Source of the DNA: Nautilus pompilius
Lineage: Eukaryota > Mollusca > Cephalopoda > Nautilida > Nautilidae
Length of the DNA stretch: 64,000 nucleotides
Reading direction: 5' to 3'
NCBI GenBank assembly: GCA_018389105.1
Contig: JACATO010000132.1
Location: forward strand, 2,802,501-2,866,500
The position numbers were made by a program, and so were the translations under genes. Positions 1 to 12,705 of this stretch are shown here, piece by piece (positions within the stretch are counted from its first letter, which is position 1; every line of letters begins with the position of its first letter). Below the pieces are notes generated by a model. That model had not been told where the DNA came from and ran no database searches. It saw only the letters and a list, made by a program, of their open reading frames with translations.

Positions 1-778
1 TATTTTCTATAAAACCTTTTATTAAAAAATTCTGAAAATGGCGAAGAAAATAGATGCAGCCCTATTTTATAAACAATTATTTTTTTCCATGTAATTCCCA
101 TTATGTGTATTACAGTTTTTCCAGCACTTAAATAGGACATGCATTTGTATGTAGCATTCTTTACTACTTCGTTTTTAAAGTTCTGTACCCATAGCCAATC
201 CTCAGTCAGCCAAACAGGTGGCAGTCTGATGGGTAGGATTTGGACTTCAGGCCGGATGAGGCAGCACAATTCATTTGAATGAAGCCATTGTCACATGTGT
301 GCATGCTGCTGTCCAGCAGAGCATTGTTGTGTTGTAGCAGCACCTAAGACATCTCCAGATTTGGGCAAACTCTCTTGATATGTCTCAGCTTTTTAAACAT
401 TTGGGTATGGTGCTCAAGAGTTTGTGGCACCCTTGGAACTGAAATTAATGAGGAGGATACTTTGCACGCCCTAAAACATTGTGACCATGACTCTTTTCTA
501 GCAGAAGGTTTAACTTCTTGTAGGGAGAGTCTTTGTGATGGCACTTTGTTGGTTTATGGCTTGTAATTGCGCATCTATGTTTCATCACCTATTGAAAATA
601 ATTACTGAAGAATGTTGAATTTTTTTTCAGACTTATTACTGGAACCATTTTGAAAGTTTAAAGCCATCACCTTGTTGCTCTCAGCACCTGTCATAAGGTA
701 CAGTGAGTACCTTACATCCAGACACTGTAGTTACCATCTGTGCAATTATTATCTTTTTGTTATTTGATTTGTTTTTTG

Positions 779-810
<32 letters not shown>

Positions 811-815
811 CACAG
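1..815 (+). other. BPTF intron, upstream part
   Basis: This is non-coding sequence that ends in a long T-rich tract and a CACAG splice acceptor at 811-815. It is therefore the tail of the intron before the penultimate coding exon of BPTF. A perfect inverted repeat (TAAGGTAC, 5-base loop, GTACCTTA) lies at 694-714. The short open frames around 344-566 on both strands show no recognisable domain. Confidence 0.7.
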
Positions 816-2980
816 GCGCACAAAATGGCCTGGCCATTCCTTGAACCAGTCAATTGTAGTGAAGCTCCTGATTACTATGAAGTAATAAGGGAACCAATGG
901 GTGAGATTTTTGCACTTTGTACACTATTTTTGTAAAAGTTTTTAACATTGTTTTAGCTTATAAAATAGCAAATTTCACAATTTACAAATAAATACATACA
1001 CAAAACCCTGGTAAGACTGCTAAGTTGATTTTAAAAGTATTATAATTTCCAAAGTTATTGAACTCTAGTGTCACAACAGTGTAAGTATAAAACATTTTTC
1101 ATTTCTATTTATTGTGCTGCCTTGGCAATAAATGTGTCACATAGTTTGTAGATGGTCACCAAATACAGAACAATGCTGAAGATTCTGCACGAGATTTTGG
1201 TTGATGATGATGATTGTGGGTTCACAATTAAAAAAGCCTTGTGTGGTTTCATAGTCGAGTAGAATAATTTTTTTTTTTTTTTGGTCTTCCATTCTGAAAG
1301 AATGCATAATAATTTAGTTCTTTTTATAATCTTTGACATAACTGATCAAAATTGTTTAGAAAATCATAGATTGATTAAGTCTGATTTAAAAAGAAAAGAG
1401 GAGGAGGATAATATTAACTTTTGATCATCAGACAAATTGTGTAAAGCACAATCAAATCTGTGCACTCTTTAAGTTGACAGATTTTGCTATAAATACCCTT
1501 ATTGGCTTACTATTTTACACAGATTTATTAAAATAAAGTTAGTTCAAATCTGAACTCTTTCATTTTCTTTAAGTTTTAGTTTATCAAATAAAACAACAAC
1601 AACAAAAGTTCTTTTACTAGGAATCCAAGAAGTATGTCATATTTGGGATGCATTAAATATATTGATGCATGTTTTTCAGAGGCAGGTGCTAACAAAAATA
1701 TAATTTGCAAACCAAAGAACTATAATTCCCAGCTAAAAAGTTAGAGTTCTTGAAGTATTTATCATATATCTGTAGTTGTACTTTCTACACCTGTTCTACA
1801 GCAGCCAAATTAAAGTTCTGATTTAAGTATTATTTACACTACCTTAGAAACCACCTGTTATCTTTCATGAAGATCAAAACATTACCCAACCATATGATAA
1901 CCAGCTTGATTTTCAGATACTGTAGGGTAGTGCATTCTCTGAGCCTCACTTCTTTGTAGGATGGGGAAGAGAACAGATATATCCAACTTTGGAAAAAAAG
2001 TATTGTTCTTGAATTGTGATTAGCAGAGATCTCTGTAGTGAAGACAGAAGAACTGACACAGCAATATTGAAGCTGATTTCACTCAACACAATCACAGCAA
2101 GCATCTGATGGTGCATCTTCAGTAGCAGACACCATCAGGATTGAAGTGTGGAAGAATGGGAAAATGTCATGTTCAGACAAATTGCAATTTAGTTAGTTTT
2201 GTACAAATGGAAGAGTAATGTTTTAGTGGCAGTTCCATTAGGTTATGTATTACTTTGTATTTTCTGCTATGCAAAATTCTAGAGTTGAGACCACAGCATT
2301 TATTGAGTTCAGTGATTCATCTGAAGGACCATATTGTATGCCATGGATATCTGTGCATCATTGCAGACAAGACGTTCTATTTCCATTTTTACCCTTCAAA
2401 ATGATAACAACAACATCTGTATGGTTCATAACTGGTTTAAAGAACATGTGGTAGATTTGAGCACTTTTCTTGGTTACCAAAATCACTAGACTTCAAGCCC
2501 CTTTTCACTGAGAATCTGTTGGGTTAATTTTGAACGTGCAGTCAGTCAGTCATTCCTACTCCACTGTCCGATTTGGGGATAGTATTTTTTTTTTTTTTTT
2601 TTTAGTAAGAAAAAATTTAAACCCATGTCGACCATAAACTTCTGGAATTAGTTCAGGCTATCATCAAGGTAGTAAGCTATCAGGTATAGATTTTGGCCAG
2701 ACACCATGCAACCTCTACATGAAAGATGTATGTCTGTATTTTGAAACTAAAGAAAAACAAATTTTTTTATTATTTTTTTTTCTTCCCAGATCTGTCCACT
2801 GTTGAAGAGAAAGTTGGTGCCAGAGGATATGCTCGTTTGACTGATTTTATAAAAGATATGACTAAGATATTTGACAACTGTCGGTATTACAATCCAAGTG
2901 ATTCACCATTTTACCAATGTGCTGAAGTCTTGGAGACTTTTTTTGTACAAAAACTGAAAACTTTAAAAGAAAAATTTTAA
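816..2980 (+). CDS. BPTF: BPTF/NURF301 C-terminal bromodomain (last two coding exons)
   Basis: BPTF is the largest subunit of the NURF chromatin-remodelling complex. Its C-terminal bromodomain reads acetylated histone H4 next to the PHD finger that reads H3K4me3. Exon A is 816-900 (acceptor CACAG, donor GTGAGA at 901) and encodes the ZA-loop start [12 protein letters not shown] with the WPF shelf. Exon B is 2790-2980 (acceptor TTCCCAG). The split Asp codon (G then AT) joins the two in frame to give [12 protein letters not shown]. Exon B carries [20 protein letters not shown], including the Asn of CRYYNP that binds acetyl-lysine in this family, then AEVLETFF and a TAA stop at 2978-2980. The protein ends a few residues after helix C, as in other BPTF proteins. 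All upstream exons lie outside the window to the left. The identity rests on near-identical motif spacing with animal BPTF. The intron between the exons is 1,889 bp, and I see nothing coding in it. Confidence 0.95.
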
Positions 2981-4700
2981 AGATTTCCTTTGAACTTGTT
3001 ACACAATTCATTGTAAATACCATGTCTGAAATTGGCCTTGTCTGGCTTATCTCAGGCACCAAAAAAGTCATCATGAAGAAATAAGATCAACGATCCTGAC
3101 ATTTATCATTTTCAGCAAAGCTGACGTCACATTTATGTAGAATGTTTACAAGTAATTTATTTGATACATGATAAACTTAGTGTTTAAAATTGCAGATTTT
3201 GTAAGAAACCAACAAAATTTGCAGTGTGAAAATGTCAAATGAGAACTGGACTTACACATTTTAATTATTCTAGTTGTAAAATCTGCTACTGTAGAAATTC
3301 CAAACATGTATCATGTATAAAGATTGTAGAATTGATTGTTAAATATAGCAGTCAAAAAAAAAAAAAACTCAATAAATATTGTAATGAAATCAATTTTGGG
3401 TGTTTTGCAACTGATAAAACGAAAGCTTATTGGAAAAAAAGAACAAGTGTTCATTTAACCTGATCTCTCATGGCCAATTCATATTCTGACAGTACAGCAG
3501 CAGCATCTCTTCCTTTAAGCTATGCAAATAGCTATCAACAAATACAACTTAATATAAGTGAATGGTTGCATAATTTACAAAAAAAAGTTACACAATATTA
3601 AATTAAAATTTAAGATGAAGCAAATTAACTTTAAAGAAAAATCTTTTATTTAAATGTCTATGAGACAAATTAAAGAATTGCCATTCATATGTAGGTGAGA
3701 TGATAAGAGAGAAGGACAAATAACTGCAGGTGTAACTATAAAAATAGGTTAAAGTATGTTTCTGTTTCCCTTTAAACAACTTGCATGTATAGCCAGCCAC
3801 ACTTCAAACATTGGCATCATTTTTTAGATTTATAATTTTCCTGAATTGCTTAATACAAGATAATGTTGTGTTAAAATGAAAATGAAGATTGTAACCCACT
3901 GTATTTTCAATTAAAATATAATTTTAAAATTTTGTTTAAGTCAGCTGCTGTGATTTGAGATCTGTTTTAATATTAGTGGATAAATGATATCAAAGCTGTC
4001 AAATAAAATATCTGTGATATACTTTTCATGTATAATTTGAGATATACATTGGCCAGAATGGATAAAAATTTAAATGCTTAGTTGTAAAAACTCCTGACTG
4101 ATAGATGATACAGAAATCTTTTTGTTATTGACTGTTTATTTAGTGATTACTAGTAATTTCATGTGCAGTAGATGAACAGTTATGGAGGAGCCCCCCCCAT
4201 TTTCTTTTTTTTACCAACAGTTAATATCTGTAGTGTCATGAAACAGGTTGCAGTTTGGTATGACACAAGATGGAATTGTTTGTTGTTCATTTCAGCACAT
4301 TACACTGCAAACATCCTAATCATTGTTTCATGAGAGTGGGTTTGACCTGTTATGCTAAAAACACTTGCCTGGTTGAAGAAACAAAGATTCCAGCTGCTTG
4401 CTTGGGCACTTACTACTGAGACTAGAACCAATAAAACCTGTGAGCAACATGGCAGCTACAATCAGCATTATGCTCAAATCCAGCTGCTGTAGATAAATTG
4501 AAGTCTACACTCGTTCATCTAAGAAAAATCTTGACCAGAAACTCATAACAAATATCTTAGATTCCATGTTTAATCATGTCTGAGTGTGAAGTATCTAGTA
4601 GAACATTTTTCTGTGTATCTTAAGTAGTTTATTAATAAAGATTTTGGCAAAATAAATAAATCTTTTGAGATTCTGCACTACCAAATCTGTTTATTTTGTT
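2981..4700 (+). other. BPTF 3' UTR and downstream AT-rich sequence
   Basis: No coding signal follows the BPTF stop. Candidate polyadenylation hexamers AATAAA occur at 3371-3376 (right after an A-rich run) and near 4633. Which one is used cannot be told from sequence. A short poly-C run lies near 4190. Confidence 0.45.
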
Positions 4701-6870
4701 TGTTTTTGGTGATTGGCCCTATTTTTAATGTACATAGATGATACTAACATTGAAATTTTTAATATCAAATTACATGGTAGACCAGCATTTAAAAAAATAA
4801 TAAGATCTGATTTAAATTTGATGACTTCAGTTTGTGAATGTTAAACTATATTTAACTTATTTTGTAGGATGTTTATTTTTAATTTAATGAGACAGAAAAA
4901 CAAAAAGATGGAACCACTTTTTGACAAGTTGTTAGGTAACATGGATTAAACCATTTTCATTAATTTAAATTTCAATTTAGTTATCAATTAGTGTGGTCTT
5001 ATAACAAATCTACTGCAAAAGTTAAATTGATTTAGAAAAAAAAACAACCCAGCTTCTATGCAAATGGTTTGCAGATTTGGCCTAAACTATTAGAAAATTC
5101 CAATCATATTTTTTATGTAAATGATTTTAGCAAGCTTACCTTTAAATATATTTATTTCTAAGGTTTCAGGCAAGATAAAATTAACTTTAGCATAACCAGA
5201 TATTCAAGATAAGAAAATTTAAGGCAATGAAATTCTAGTACAGATTTGTTTACTCAGTTTTCAACAGTGAAGTGCGTCTCAACCAACAATAATTGTAAAA
5301 CTTAGTTTACTACCTTTAATTGTAACACCAGAATATAAGCTGTGAATCTGCTTTATGTTGAAAAGTTTAGTTTTAATGAACAGTAAAAGAATAACCGAAT
5401 TTTTCTTCTCGAGCAAATTTTTTTAAAAAAATTCATCTAAGAAGTATTAATTACATGAGAGTTTGTGCATTTTGAATTTTAATCTAGCATCTTTCACTTA
5501 TCAATTGAAGCACCCTAACCTCATGGCCAATCCTTCACCTCAAAAATATTTGGTTCAGCACCTCTCATTTATGCATTTCATTAAGTTAACCTTTGGCAAT
5601 GGTGTGTTTTAGCTGAAGCTTCTATAAAGGTATTTTTCTCACTAAATATGACCTGATCAAAACACTATACGAGTACTATATACACTTTTCCAGATTACAT
5701 ATTTTTTTTTGTGAATAATTTAAGTTTTTTGCTGAATATATATTTTTTGCAGATAAGTTTATAAAATACACTTGCATATTCTAGGCATGAGAAATGTATT
5801 TTTTCACTTCTATTTTGTAAATAGAATCTCTGAATGTAGAAAATTTGTGTATAGTTAGGTCTATCATTCAGAATATTGCAAACCCGTGGTGAAGACAGAT
5901 GAGGTGTGGAATATCACCTTTGGTGGAGAAGGTTGTAGTGTTCGAAGTGGGAGTTGTGTGTACCTGGAAAATCTTTACCACTATGTTTAGCTGTGGAAGG
6001 AAATCCATGCAGATGCTGGTACAGAAGATGAAATCCTGCTGTGGGAAATTGAAACTGATCCACTGCCCATATTTGTCATTAAATGAATTATCTATGGAGT
6101 AAACTTTAAAGGGAACTAATTCGTTTAGCATTAACAACCTCTTTCTCTCTCATATATATATATATATATTTTTTTTTTTCAATCTAAGAAAATTCAGTTG
6201 AAGTAGTTAAAGCCTGATAATTCTTTGAAGATGGAGGAATTTGTTTCCAGAGCATTAAACCATTGTTGGGAGATTTACACTAGTACATAGGCCTTCACCA
6301 GATAGAATCATATGTCCATCAACGGACTTAAAACTGGACGGTGACGGTGACGTGATTCTAAAGAACAGATTAAAACTTGAAAAAAAACAACTCACCAGCC
6401 ATTTTATTTTTAAAAAAATTCTGTGTATACCACGTCAGATTCTACTTTACACACCACTCCCCCCCCCCCCCCTGGGGTTCACCTGCGTGTGTTGGACCGA
6501 TTACTAGAGATGTAAGGGCCAGTGGGGTTCTGTACTCCAGGTAATAATATGCGGAAGGTTAAGATGCTGGTCTGTGAAAAAAAAACGTTCAGTCAATTAT
6601 TTATTTTTTTTAATAGGAAAATATTTAGACGAAGCAAATAATGTTTTCCAAAGTATCTTTTTGTGTTTTCGGAGTTGGTACTTTTGTACCCCTAGCAGTT
6701 TGTTTTGTTATACTAAAACCGATGATCCCAAGTTAAAATTTACTGACAAATCCAAAATGAACTTTAGAAAATCATGAAATGTTTGTTTGTTTTATTTTTC
6801 CCAAATGTCGTAATAATAATAATAATATATATATTTTTAATGAAATATTTCGATATTGGCTACCAGTAAG
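4701..6870. other. AT-rich intergenic stretch
   Basis: I see no gene between BPTF and ATG12. It contains a short (AT)n tract at about 6150-6168 and a poly-C run at about 6463-6475. The opposing frames at 5868-6137 lack start context, domains and splice signals and look like chance. Confidence 0.5.
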
Positions 6871-6921
6871 TGGTAATGGTACAGAATTCGATCGAAACAA
6901 GATGTTACTGCCGGTAACCGA

Positions 6922-6945
6922 ACCGGAAGTCCAGAGCAGGAAGTG
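6922..6945 (+). promoter_or_regulatory. ETS-like motifs upstream of ATG12
   Basis: ACCGGAAGT at 6922-6930 and CAGGAAGTG at 6937-6945 are two close matches to the ETS-family core (GGAA). They lie 66-90 bp before the ATG12 start codon, in a locally GC-rich stretch with no TATA box. This is typical of a constitutively active housekeeping promoter. Function is inferred. Confidence 0.45.
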
Positions 6946-7010
6946 CTTCGGTTTATGTGCTTTCACGGCATTGAAGAATACTACCGAGGCGGGGGGGGCC
7001 GTAATGAACA

Positions 7011-8816
7011 ATGGAAGAAGGCCGGGACGGTGCGGCGGAGAGATCTTCTGACACCCATCATGGTCCATCTGCTGAATCAGGAGACGCGTTACCGACCAGT
7101 CCTTTGCAGCAGGCCAAAGCAAAAAGTAACATTTCCCTTTTCTTTCCCCCTCCTTACAAATTTACAGATATTAATCCCTTTTTTTAAATTTTATTTTAAA
7201 ATATAATTAATTAAAACGAAGTGTAGGTGGTTGTGGTGGGGGGGGGGCCCGGCGGCGGCCCCTCCCCCTTCCCTGATCAGGGTGAGCGACGTTCTACTTT
7301 CAGTTGACATTCTCTTGAAGCCCGCCGGCGACGCCCCGATAATGAAGAAGAAAAGATGGTTCGTGGAAAAAACGAAGAAAATCAGCGCCGTCTGTGAATT
7401 CATCAAGAAATACATCAAAAGTGATCCCTTGGATTCCATGGTGTGTTGGGGTAGAATAATCTGTTTTTTCTTTCCCTAAACTAATTGGCTATTAAAGAAT
7501 TATATTTTAAGATTAAGAAAGAGAAACTGAAGACGAGTATTGTTCCTGCAGGTATATGTAATCTTTTCTAAAGCCAAGGATAAGGTAAGCTATTTGGAGA
7601 TTAGGGTAGTTATAAAAAGAAAGTGAGGCTACTCTGGTGTTAAGCTAAAAATAAGATTTATAGTGACTTTTATCTTTTACAGATGGATCAATAATATTTA
7701 CAAAAATCATTGTGAAATTTTTCTTAAATAACATTTACTGTAATGTTTATTTTAAGTATCTTTCAATGCAGTAACTTTCTCAGAAAAAAAAACAACAAAA
7801 AACATTAGGACTGCTACAAGCCATCACCACCAGCTCAGATATTAGGCACAGAGAGAGAAGGGGGGGGTTGGGGTTGGCTTGTAGCAGTTATTTAGTATCT
7901 GGTAGTATAACTTCTCTATCAGACAGGTCCATCGTATAAATTCTTAGTTTGTTGATAGCTTGGATATTACTTTTATTAGAGAAAGTTCAACATAGATTTA
8001 CTAGAATGTTTACAGGTCTTAAGCATTTGGAACATACTGAATGACTAGAAGTTTCAGATTTATGCATTTAGTAGATCTAGTAGAAGTTTACAGAATAATT
8101 GAGGATTTCGAGCACATGGACAGAGAGAGAGAGAGATTTTCTCAGAAGAATCTTGTTGATGACCATTTCTATTTCCTGGAGACTTTGTGTAAGGCATCTA
8201 ATGCTAAATTTCACCTAGGAAATGTTAGATGTGTCCTGAAATCCATTAAAAGTTCTTGTTTTGCTTCTTTGCACTTTTTAAAGTAAAGAGTCCTGCCTTC
8301 TATGTTCATAGAATTTTACTCCTCTTTGGAATCCCAGACCTGACAAAATTCAAATTTCTACTAAAATTCGACTGTTGGATAGAAAATACAAACAAAAAAA
8401 AATCAATCAACTTATACTAAATCAAAAATAATAAAATAAAATCTATTAGTAAAAATTTCAGTCAAAGGAAAAAAATTATATAAGTAGAACAAATTAAATG
8501 AAATTTGTCTTGTTCTTTCTTTTGCTATTGTAAGCTTCTTTTTTTCCCTTAGTTTTTATATGTAAACCAGTCATTTGCACCTGCACCAGATACAGAATTA
8601 GGAATACTGTATGATGTAAGTACAGTTATTTTCCTCATCTTTCAAATTGCATTCATTCAAAGATAAAAATAGAGAAAGAAATGTTTTACTCAAGACAGCT
8701 TAGTCACTGACCAGAATTGTGTTTATTGTTACATAAATATAAATTTCTGTGTACTTTCCCATTAAAAAATTTTAATTTTTTTCTTCAAAGACTTTTTTAC
8801 GTGTTATATTAATTAA

Positions 8817-8852
<36 letters not shown>

Positions 8853-9637
8853 CAAGTCTGTTTTTTTTTTTTAATTTAAATTTTGAAAAAGGTATAATTA
8901 ATATAGTTGATTAATTAAACCTGCTTAATTTGCATAATAATATGTTAACCCATTGAAGTGCATAGTTTTGTTGTTTTCCGCATACATAATGGGAAAATGA
9001 CCAAAACTGAAAAATGTAAAAATGTGAAATCTAAAATGCAAATACATTATTTCTGAAAATAACTTATAAATACTGACAAGAAGAATGGCTCAGAAGTACA
9101 TATTCGAAAGCAGACATTTACAAGTGGTCATGGATACAGTATCAAGCTACATGAGCCTGGTTTGAAGATAGATTTTTATTATTATTATTTTTAGGATGAT
9201 ATGCAAAGCTTCAAGCTGAAAACAAATTAAGAAATATTTTTTATATCTTTTACCTACCTCATTCCACCTGAAGTGCATCTGCACTGTACTCTAGCAGCAG
9301 TTAGTATTTGTGATAAACTGGATGTATATTTAGTCATCACACTTGTAATACAAACATGGGGAGCAATACAGATTTCTGTTACAAAGGGAGTGTTAGTGAG
9401 GGACATGTACCATAGCATCTGCTGAGGTTTAGTGATACAAACATGAAGGATAGTTTGGTGGTATACAAAGGATCAATATTATAGAATACTTGTTTGTAGT
9501 TCTCACATTCTCTTTTTTTTTTTTCACAGTTATGGTATAGCTATTGATGTTGAACTTTATTTTATTTTTTATTTCAGTGCTTTGGAAGTGATGGAAAATT
9601 GGTTCTTCACTATTGTAAAACTCAAGCATGGGGTTAA
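7011..9637 (+). CDS. ATG12: ATG12, ubiquitin-like autophagy protein (complete, 4 exons)
   Basis: ATG12 is a ubiquitin-like modifier. ATG7 (E1-like) and ATG10 (E2-like) attach its C-terminal Gly to ATG5, and the conjugate promotes LC3/ATG8 lipidation on the growing autophagosome. Exons: 7011-7125, 7304-7440, 8553-8615 and 9578-9637 (TAA 9635-9637), all with GT donors and AG acceptors. The phases join to an unbroken 124-residue protein (human about 140). The ATG at 7011 opens a variable acidic N-terminus, MEEGRDGAAERSS. The A|TT codon across intron 1 gives AKAKIDILLKPAGDAPIMKK, the family's entry into the ubiquitin fold. Then come FIKKYIK, FLYVNQSFAPAPDTELG, CFGSDGKLVLHYC and the terminal KTQAWG with the conjugating Gly last, so no processing is needed. 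Introns are 178, 1,112 and 962 bp. Intron 2 holds a LINE remnant and intron 3 a (GT)n microsatellite. Confidence 0.95.
7975..8125 (+). mobile_element. LINE reverse-transcriptase C-terminal remnant in ATG12 intron 2
   Basis: Read with frame changes, the + strand gives EKVQHRFTRMF-like, GLKHLE and then DLVEVYRII. This matches the conserved pattern after the RT domain of jockey/CR1-type LINEs (VQRRFTKMI...GL...YxERL...DLIEVYKI). Stops and shifts break it, and a (GA)n run follows near 8122-8136. It is a fossil fragment, not a gene. Confidence 0.45.
8823..8849 (+). repeat. (GT)n microsatellite
   Basis: About 13 GT dinucleotides in ATG12 intron 3. Confidence 0.9.
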
Positions 9638-10120
9638 TTAGGTTTATAGTGTACTAAGCAATAACTAACTACTTGTCTAATCAATGTTTATTTTAAAAGT
9701 TTTTTTACTGCTAATGTACATTTTCTGTAAGATATTGATTATGAAGTAACCCAATAATTATCTCTAATTTCTTTATATAAATGTTAGAAAACAACAATAT
9801 AAAGTCCAACTAAACTAATCTAAGAAAGGTTTAACCTTCATGGTATAAAATATGAGGGAATAATACATGTTAATGGTTTGGTTTTATATTGCTAACACTG
9901 GCTGATAGAGATTTTGTATCAATGTATTTTGGTTTTAAATAAAAATTGCTTTCAGTATTCAAGTTTGAAAACAATTTAGCGCATTATTATATGTCAAAAG
10001 GTTGATGTATTTTTCTTATTTTACAGTGATTAAATGAAAACAAAACTGTTACAGCTTTGCTTTCCATTTGTAATAACTTGTACAATTCTGTTTACCTAAA
10101 ACTAAATGGAAAATAAATGT
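9638..10120 (+). promoter_or_regulatory. ATG12 3' UTR with candidate poly(A) signals
   Basis: AATAAA hexamers occur at 9938-9943 and 10112-10117. The second is followed by a GT-rich stretch (GTGTGTGT), the classical downstream element, which makes it the better candidate for the 3' end. Confidence 0.5.
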
Positions 10121-11250
10121 GTGTGTATATATACCCTTGTTGTGTATACCAGTTTCTACAATGGATATGTTCATGGGAGACAACTCTGGTGAGGAAACAT
10201 AGTATTGCAGTTATCCGTTAGAACATCTTGCCTATTTATCTTTATTTAATTTGTCTAATTTTCCTTTTCAAATCTCTCTTTTTTCTGGAGTTAGGTTTGT
10301 TGTAGTCCAAAATACGTAATCTATTATTGTTTTATTGCCATTTTGGTTAGATTTTATAATGATCTGTTTTTTTATTTATTTAATCAATTTTTTCACAGAA
10401 CATTCTGTAATATGAATGTGCATCCAATCATCAGTTTCTGTACATAATACAAATGATATGAAATACTTGAATAAATGAAATATTTCTCCAAGCTTTGAAG
10501 TTTTTCAAATGTTTGATATGAAGACTACACTTACATAATTTGGCTTAATTTTTTTTTAAATTCACCTATTACTGAATGAACTTAGCAACATAACTACATC
10601 TAAAAAATGTGCACACTTGGCGGCTGAGGGTAAAACAAAAATTGCAGCAGCAGCGTAATAAGTAGATTTTCAAAATATCTTGGACAGCACTTTCCAGTAG
10701 AAAAAAGCCATTCTGTAAATCTAAATTTAATGTTTTGAATCATAAATTTTCTGTATATATAATTTCATTGTAGAATAAATAATGGTAGTTTAGTTTTTAG
10801 AAGTGGATCAAAACAAAAGTTGTTCTCACAAAATTATTAATACATCAATAAAAAAAACAATTTTTATCTTCCATCAGTACTCTGAAATTACTTAATAAAA
10901 TGTCAGGGATATTAGTATTTTTTAATTCTATAATTTTTGCACTACTGGATAATTCTGCAGCTGGACTAAAAGGCCAAGAATACTGCTGTTTGAATTTCTC
11001 GAGAATAATGGAAATATTTAGGGGGTACCAATAAATATTCCAGTGAAATGACCAAGTTAACATGAAAGTCACTAAAGTTGAAAGATGCCAGTTTTTGAGC
11101 AGTTCAGTCTTGTCTGTAAGAGCCATATGAAGACAATAATAGCTGATTTGGCATATGACTGTTCCAATCTGTGCTTTACGAGGCCTGTCCAAAAAAAAAA
11201 AACTTTAAAAACAGTACACCAATCAGCTGGCAAAGTGTGCTCGTGACTGC
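10121..11250. other. AT-rich intergenic stretch
   Basis: I see no supported gene. A 115-codon minus-strand open frame (10845-11192) lacks recognisable motifs, has AT-rich composition and overlaps a transposon-end-like phrase near 11178, so I do not call it. Confidence 0.4.
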
Positions 11251-11283
11251 AGTCACTGGCAAGATTCTGCGGTAAAGGCCATT

Positions 11284-12705
11284 ATAGAGGGGAATGCCCT
11301 GCTAGAGGCAAGATGTGTTCCAAATGTAAGAAGAACAGTCATTTTACCAGTGTATGCTGCACAGTAGACAAAGACGAGGGCAAGGGACCAAGCCCTCAAT
11401 TCACTGGCAATAAACATAGAAGCAGAAACATCCATATAGCTACCAAAGATGACAGTGGAATGACTACATCTACTTCCACACAGTAGCGGCTGAGGGTGGA
11501 AAAGGGCACAGTATGCCTTCAGGTGCGACAGAGGCCTATGCACAACTAAAGATAGGCAACAAAATAGCCCAGATTGAAATCAATGCAAAGATTGACACTG
11601 GGGCTATGAGCAACCTAATACCTCTGAGCCTATTCAAACAATAAAAAAATGTCTTGCTCAAGAAAATGCTGATACAGTTATTTGCATTTGGAGGTTCTGC
11701 AATAGAACAAGCAGGAGCATGCCTTCTGGGAGTAAGACACCACAACGTGTTTACCAGTGTGATTTTCCACGTCGTTAAGACCAAAGGACCAATCCTAATA
11801 GGGCTACATACCTCCAGAAAGCTGGGTTAGTAACCCTCAACTTTGCAGTCAAGGCAAGGATGCCACCTAGTGAAGAACCACAGGAACGCCAGTCCAAGAC
11901 CAGTCATGACCAAAAATCAGCTTTGATTAACACAGGAAAAAAACCTATTCCAGTGCTGAGAGCGAGGCTGAAAGGAGACCCCAAAGCGCAAGAGTGTATT
12001 CTCCATAAATTTCCCCATGTGTTTGATGGCATCAGCTGTCTGCCAGGGCTGGTGGCTGACCACTATAGTCGCAGTCCATTCATACGCTGCCTTCATTCTA
12101 CCACGTCTGTTGCAGTGATCAGATGAAGTCGATATTTGAAGATCGAGGTGTACCTGAGGTGGTCTACAGTGACAATGGACCTCAATACACAAGTCAGGAA
12201 TTTGCCAATTTTGCAGTGAAGTTCAACTTCATGCATATAACATCGTCACCGCACTATCCTCAGTCTAATGGCTTCGCCGAGAGGATGGTAGGCATATTAT
12301 GTAAAAGACTTTTTGAAAGTGGGAGAAACTGGCACTGACTGTCAGTTGGCCATGATGTCGTATAGAGCCACACATCTTTCAGCCAAATTACTCAAAGGTA
12401 GGCCCATTCGAATACCACTTGTCTTTAAACAACAGCTTGTGGGTGAGCAAACGAGAGAGATGATACGATCATGCAAAGACAAGACACAGGAATGGTGCGA
12501 TCGACGGAATAATCGCCAGCACCCACTGTTGTATGCAGACCAACAAGTCCATGTCCAGGATGAGAAGACTAAGTTGTGGGAGCCTTGAATAATCAAACAA
12601 ACTACAGCGGAGCCAAGATCATAGTTGAATCTCCTGACGGCAGCATTCATCAAAGGAACAGACAATTCCTTAAGCCTGCCAGAACCGACAGGTGATAGCA
12701 GGCAC
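11284..12705 (+). pseudogene. Ty3/gypsy-type retrotransposon remnant, reverse transcriptase deleted
   Basis: Pieces in order on the + strand are as follows. A CCHC-like knuckle (CSKCKKNSHFTSVCC) lies near 11314. An aspartic protease has its active site IDTGAMSNLIP at 11591 onward and a family-typical end GPILIGLHTSRKLG. A linker ends KFPHVFDGISCLPG before 12048. The sequence then jumps straight to integrase: LVADHYS (first catalytic Asp), VVYSDNGPQYTS (second Asp), YPQSNGFAERM (Glu), and a C-terminal region with LYADQQVHVQDEKTKLWEP near 12530-12585. The whole reverse transcriptase/RNase H segment expected after SCLPG is absent. Stops follow LFKQ and interrupt integrase near 12124, and further frame changes occur. 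It is a dead, internally deleted copy. No confident LTR pair was found. The sequence from 12706 to about 13300 may include the 3' flank. Confidence 0.8.

Noticed and set aside
10845..11192. 115-codon minus-strand open frame
   Set aside because: AT-driven composition, no recognisable domain or splice context.
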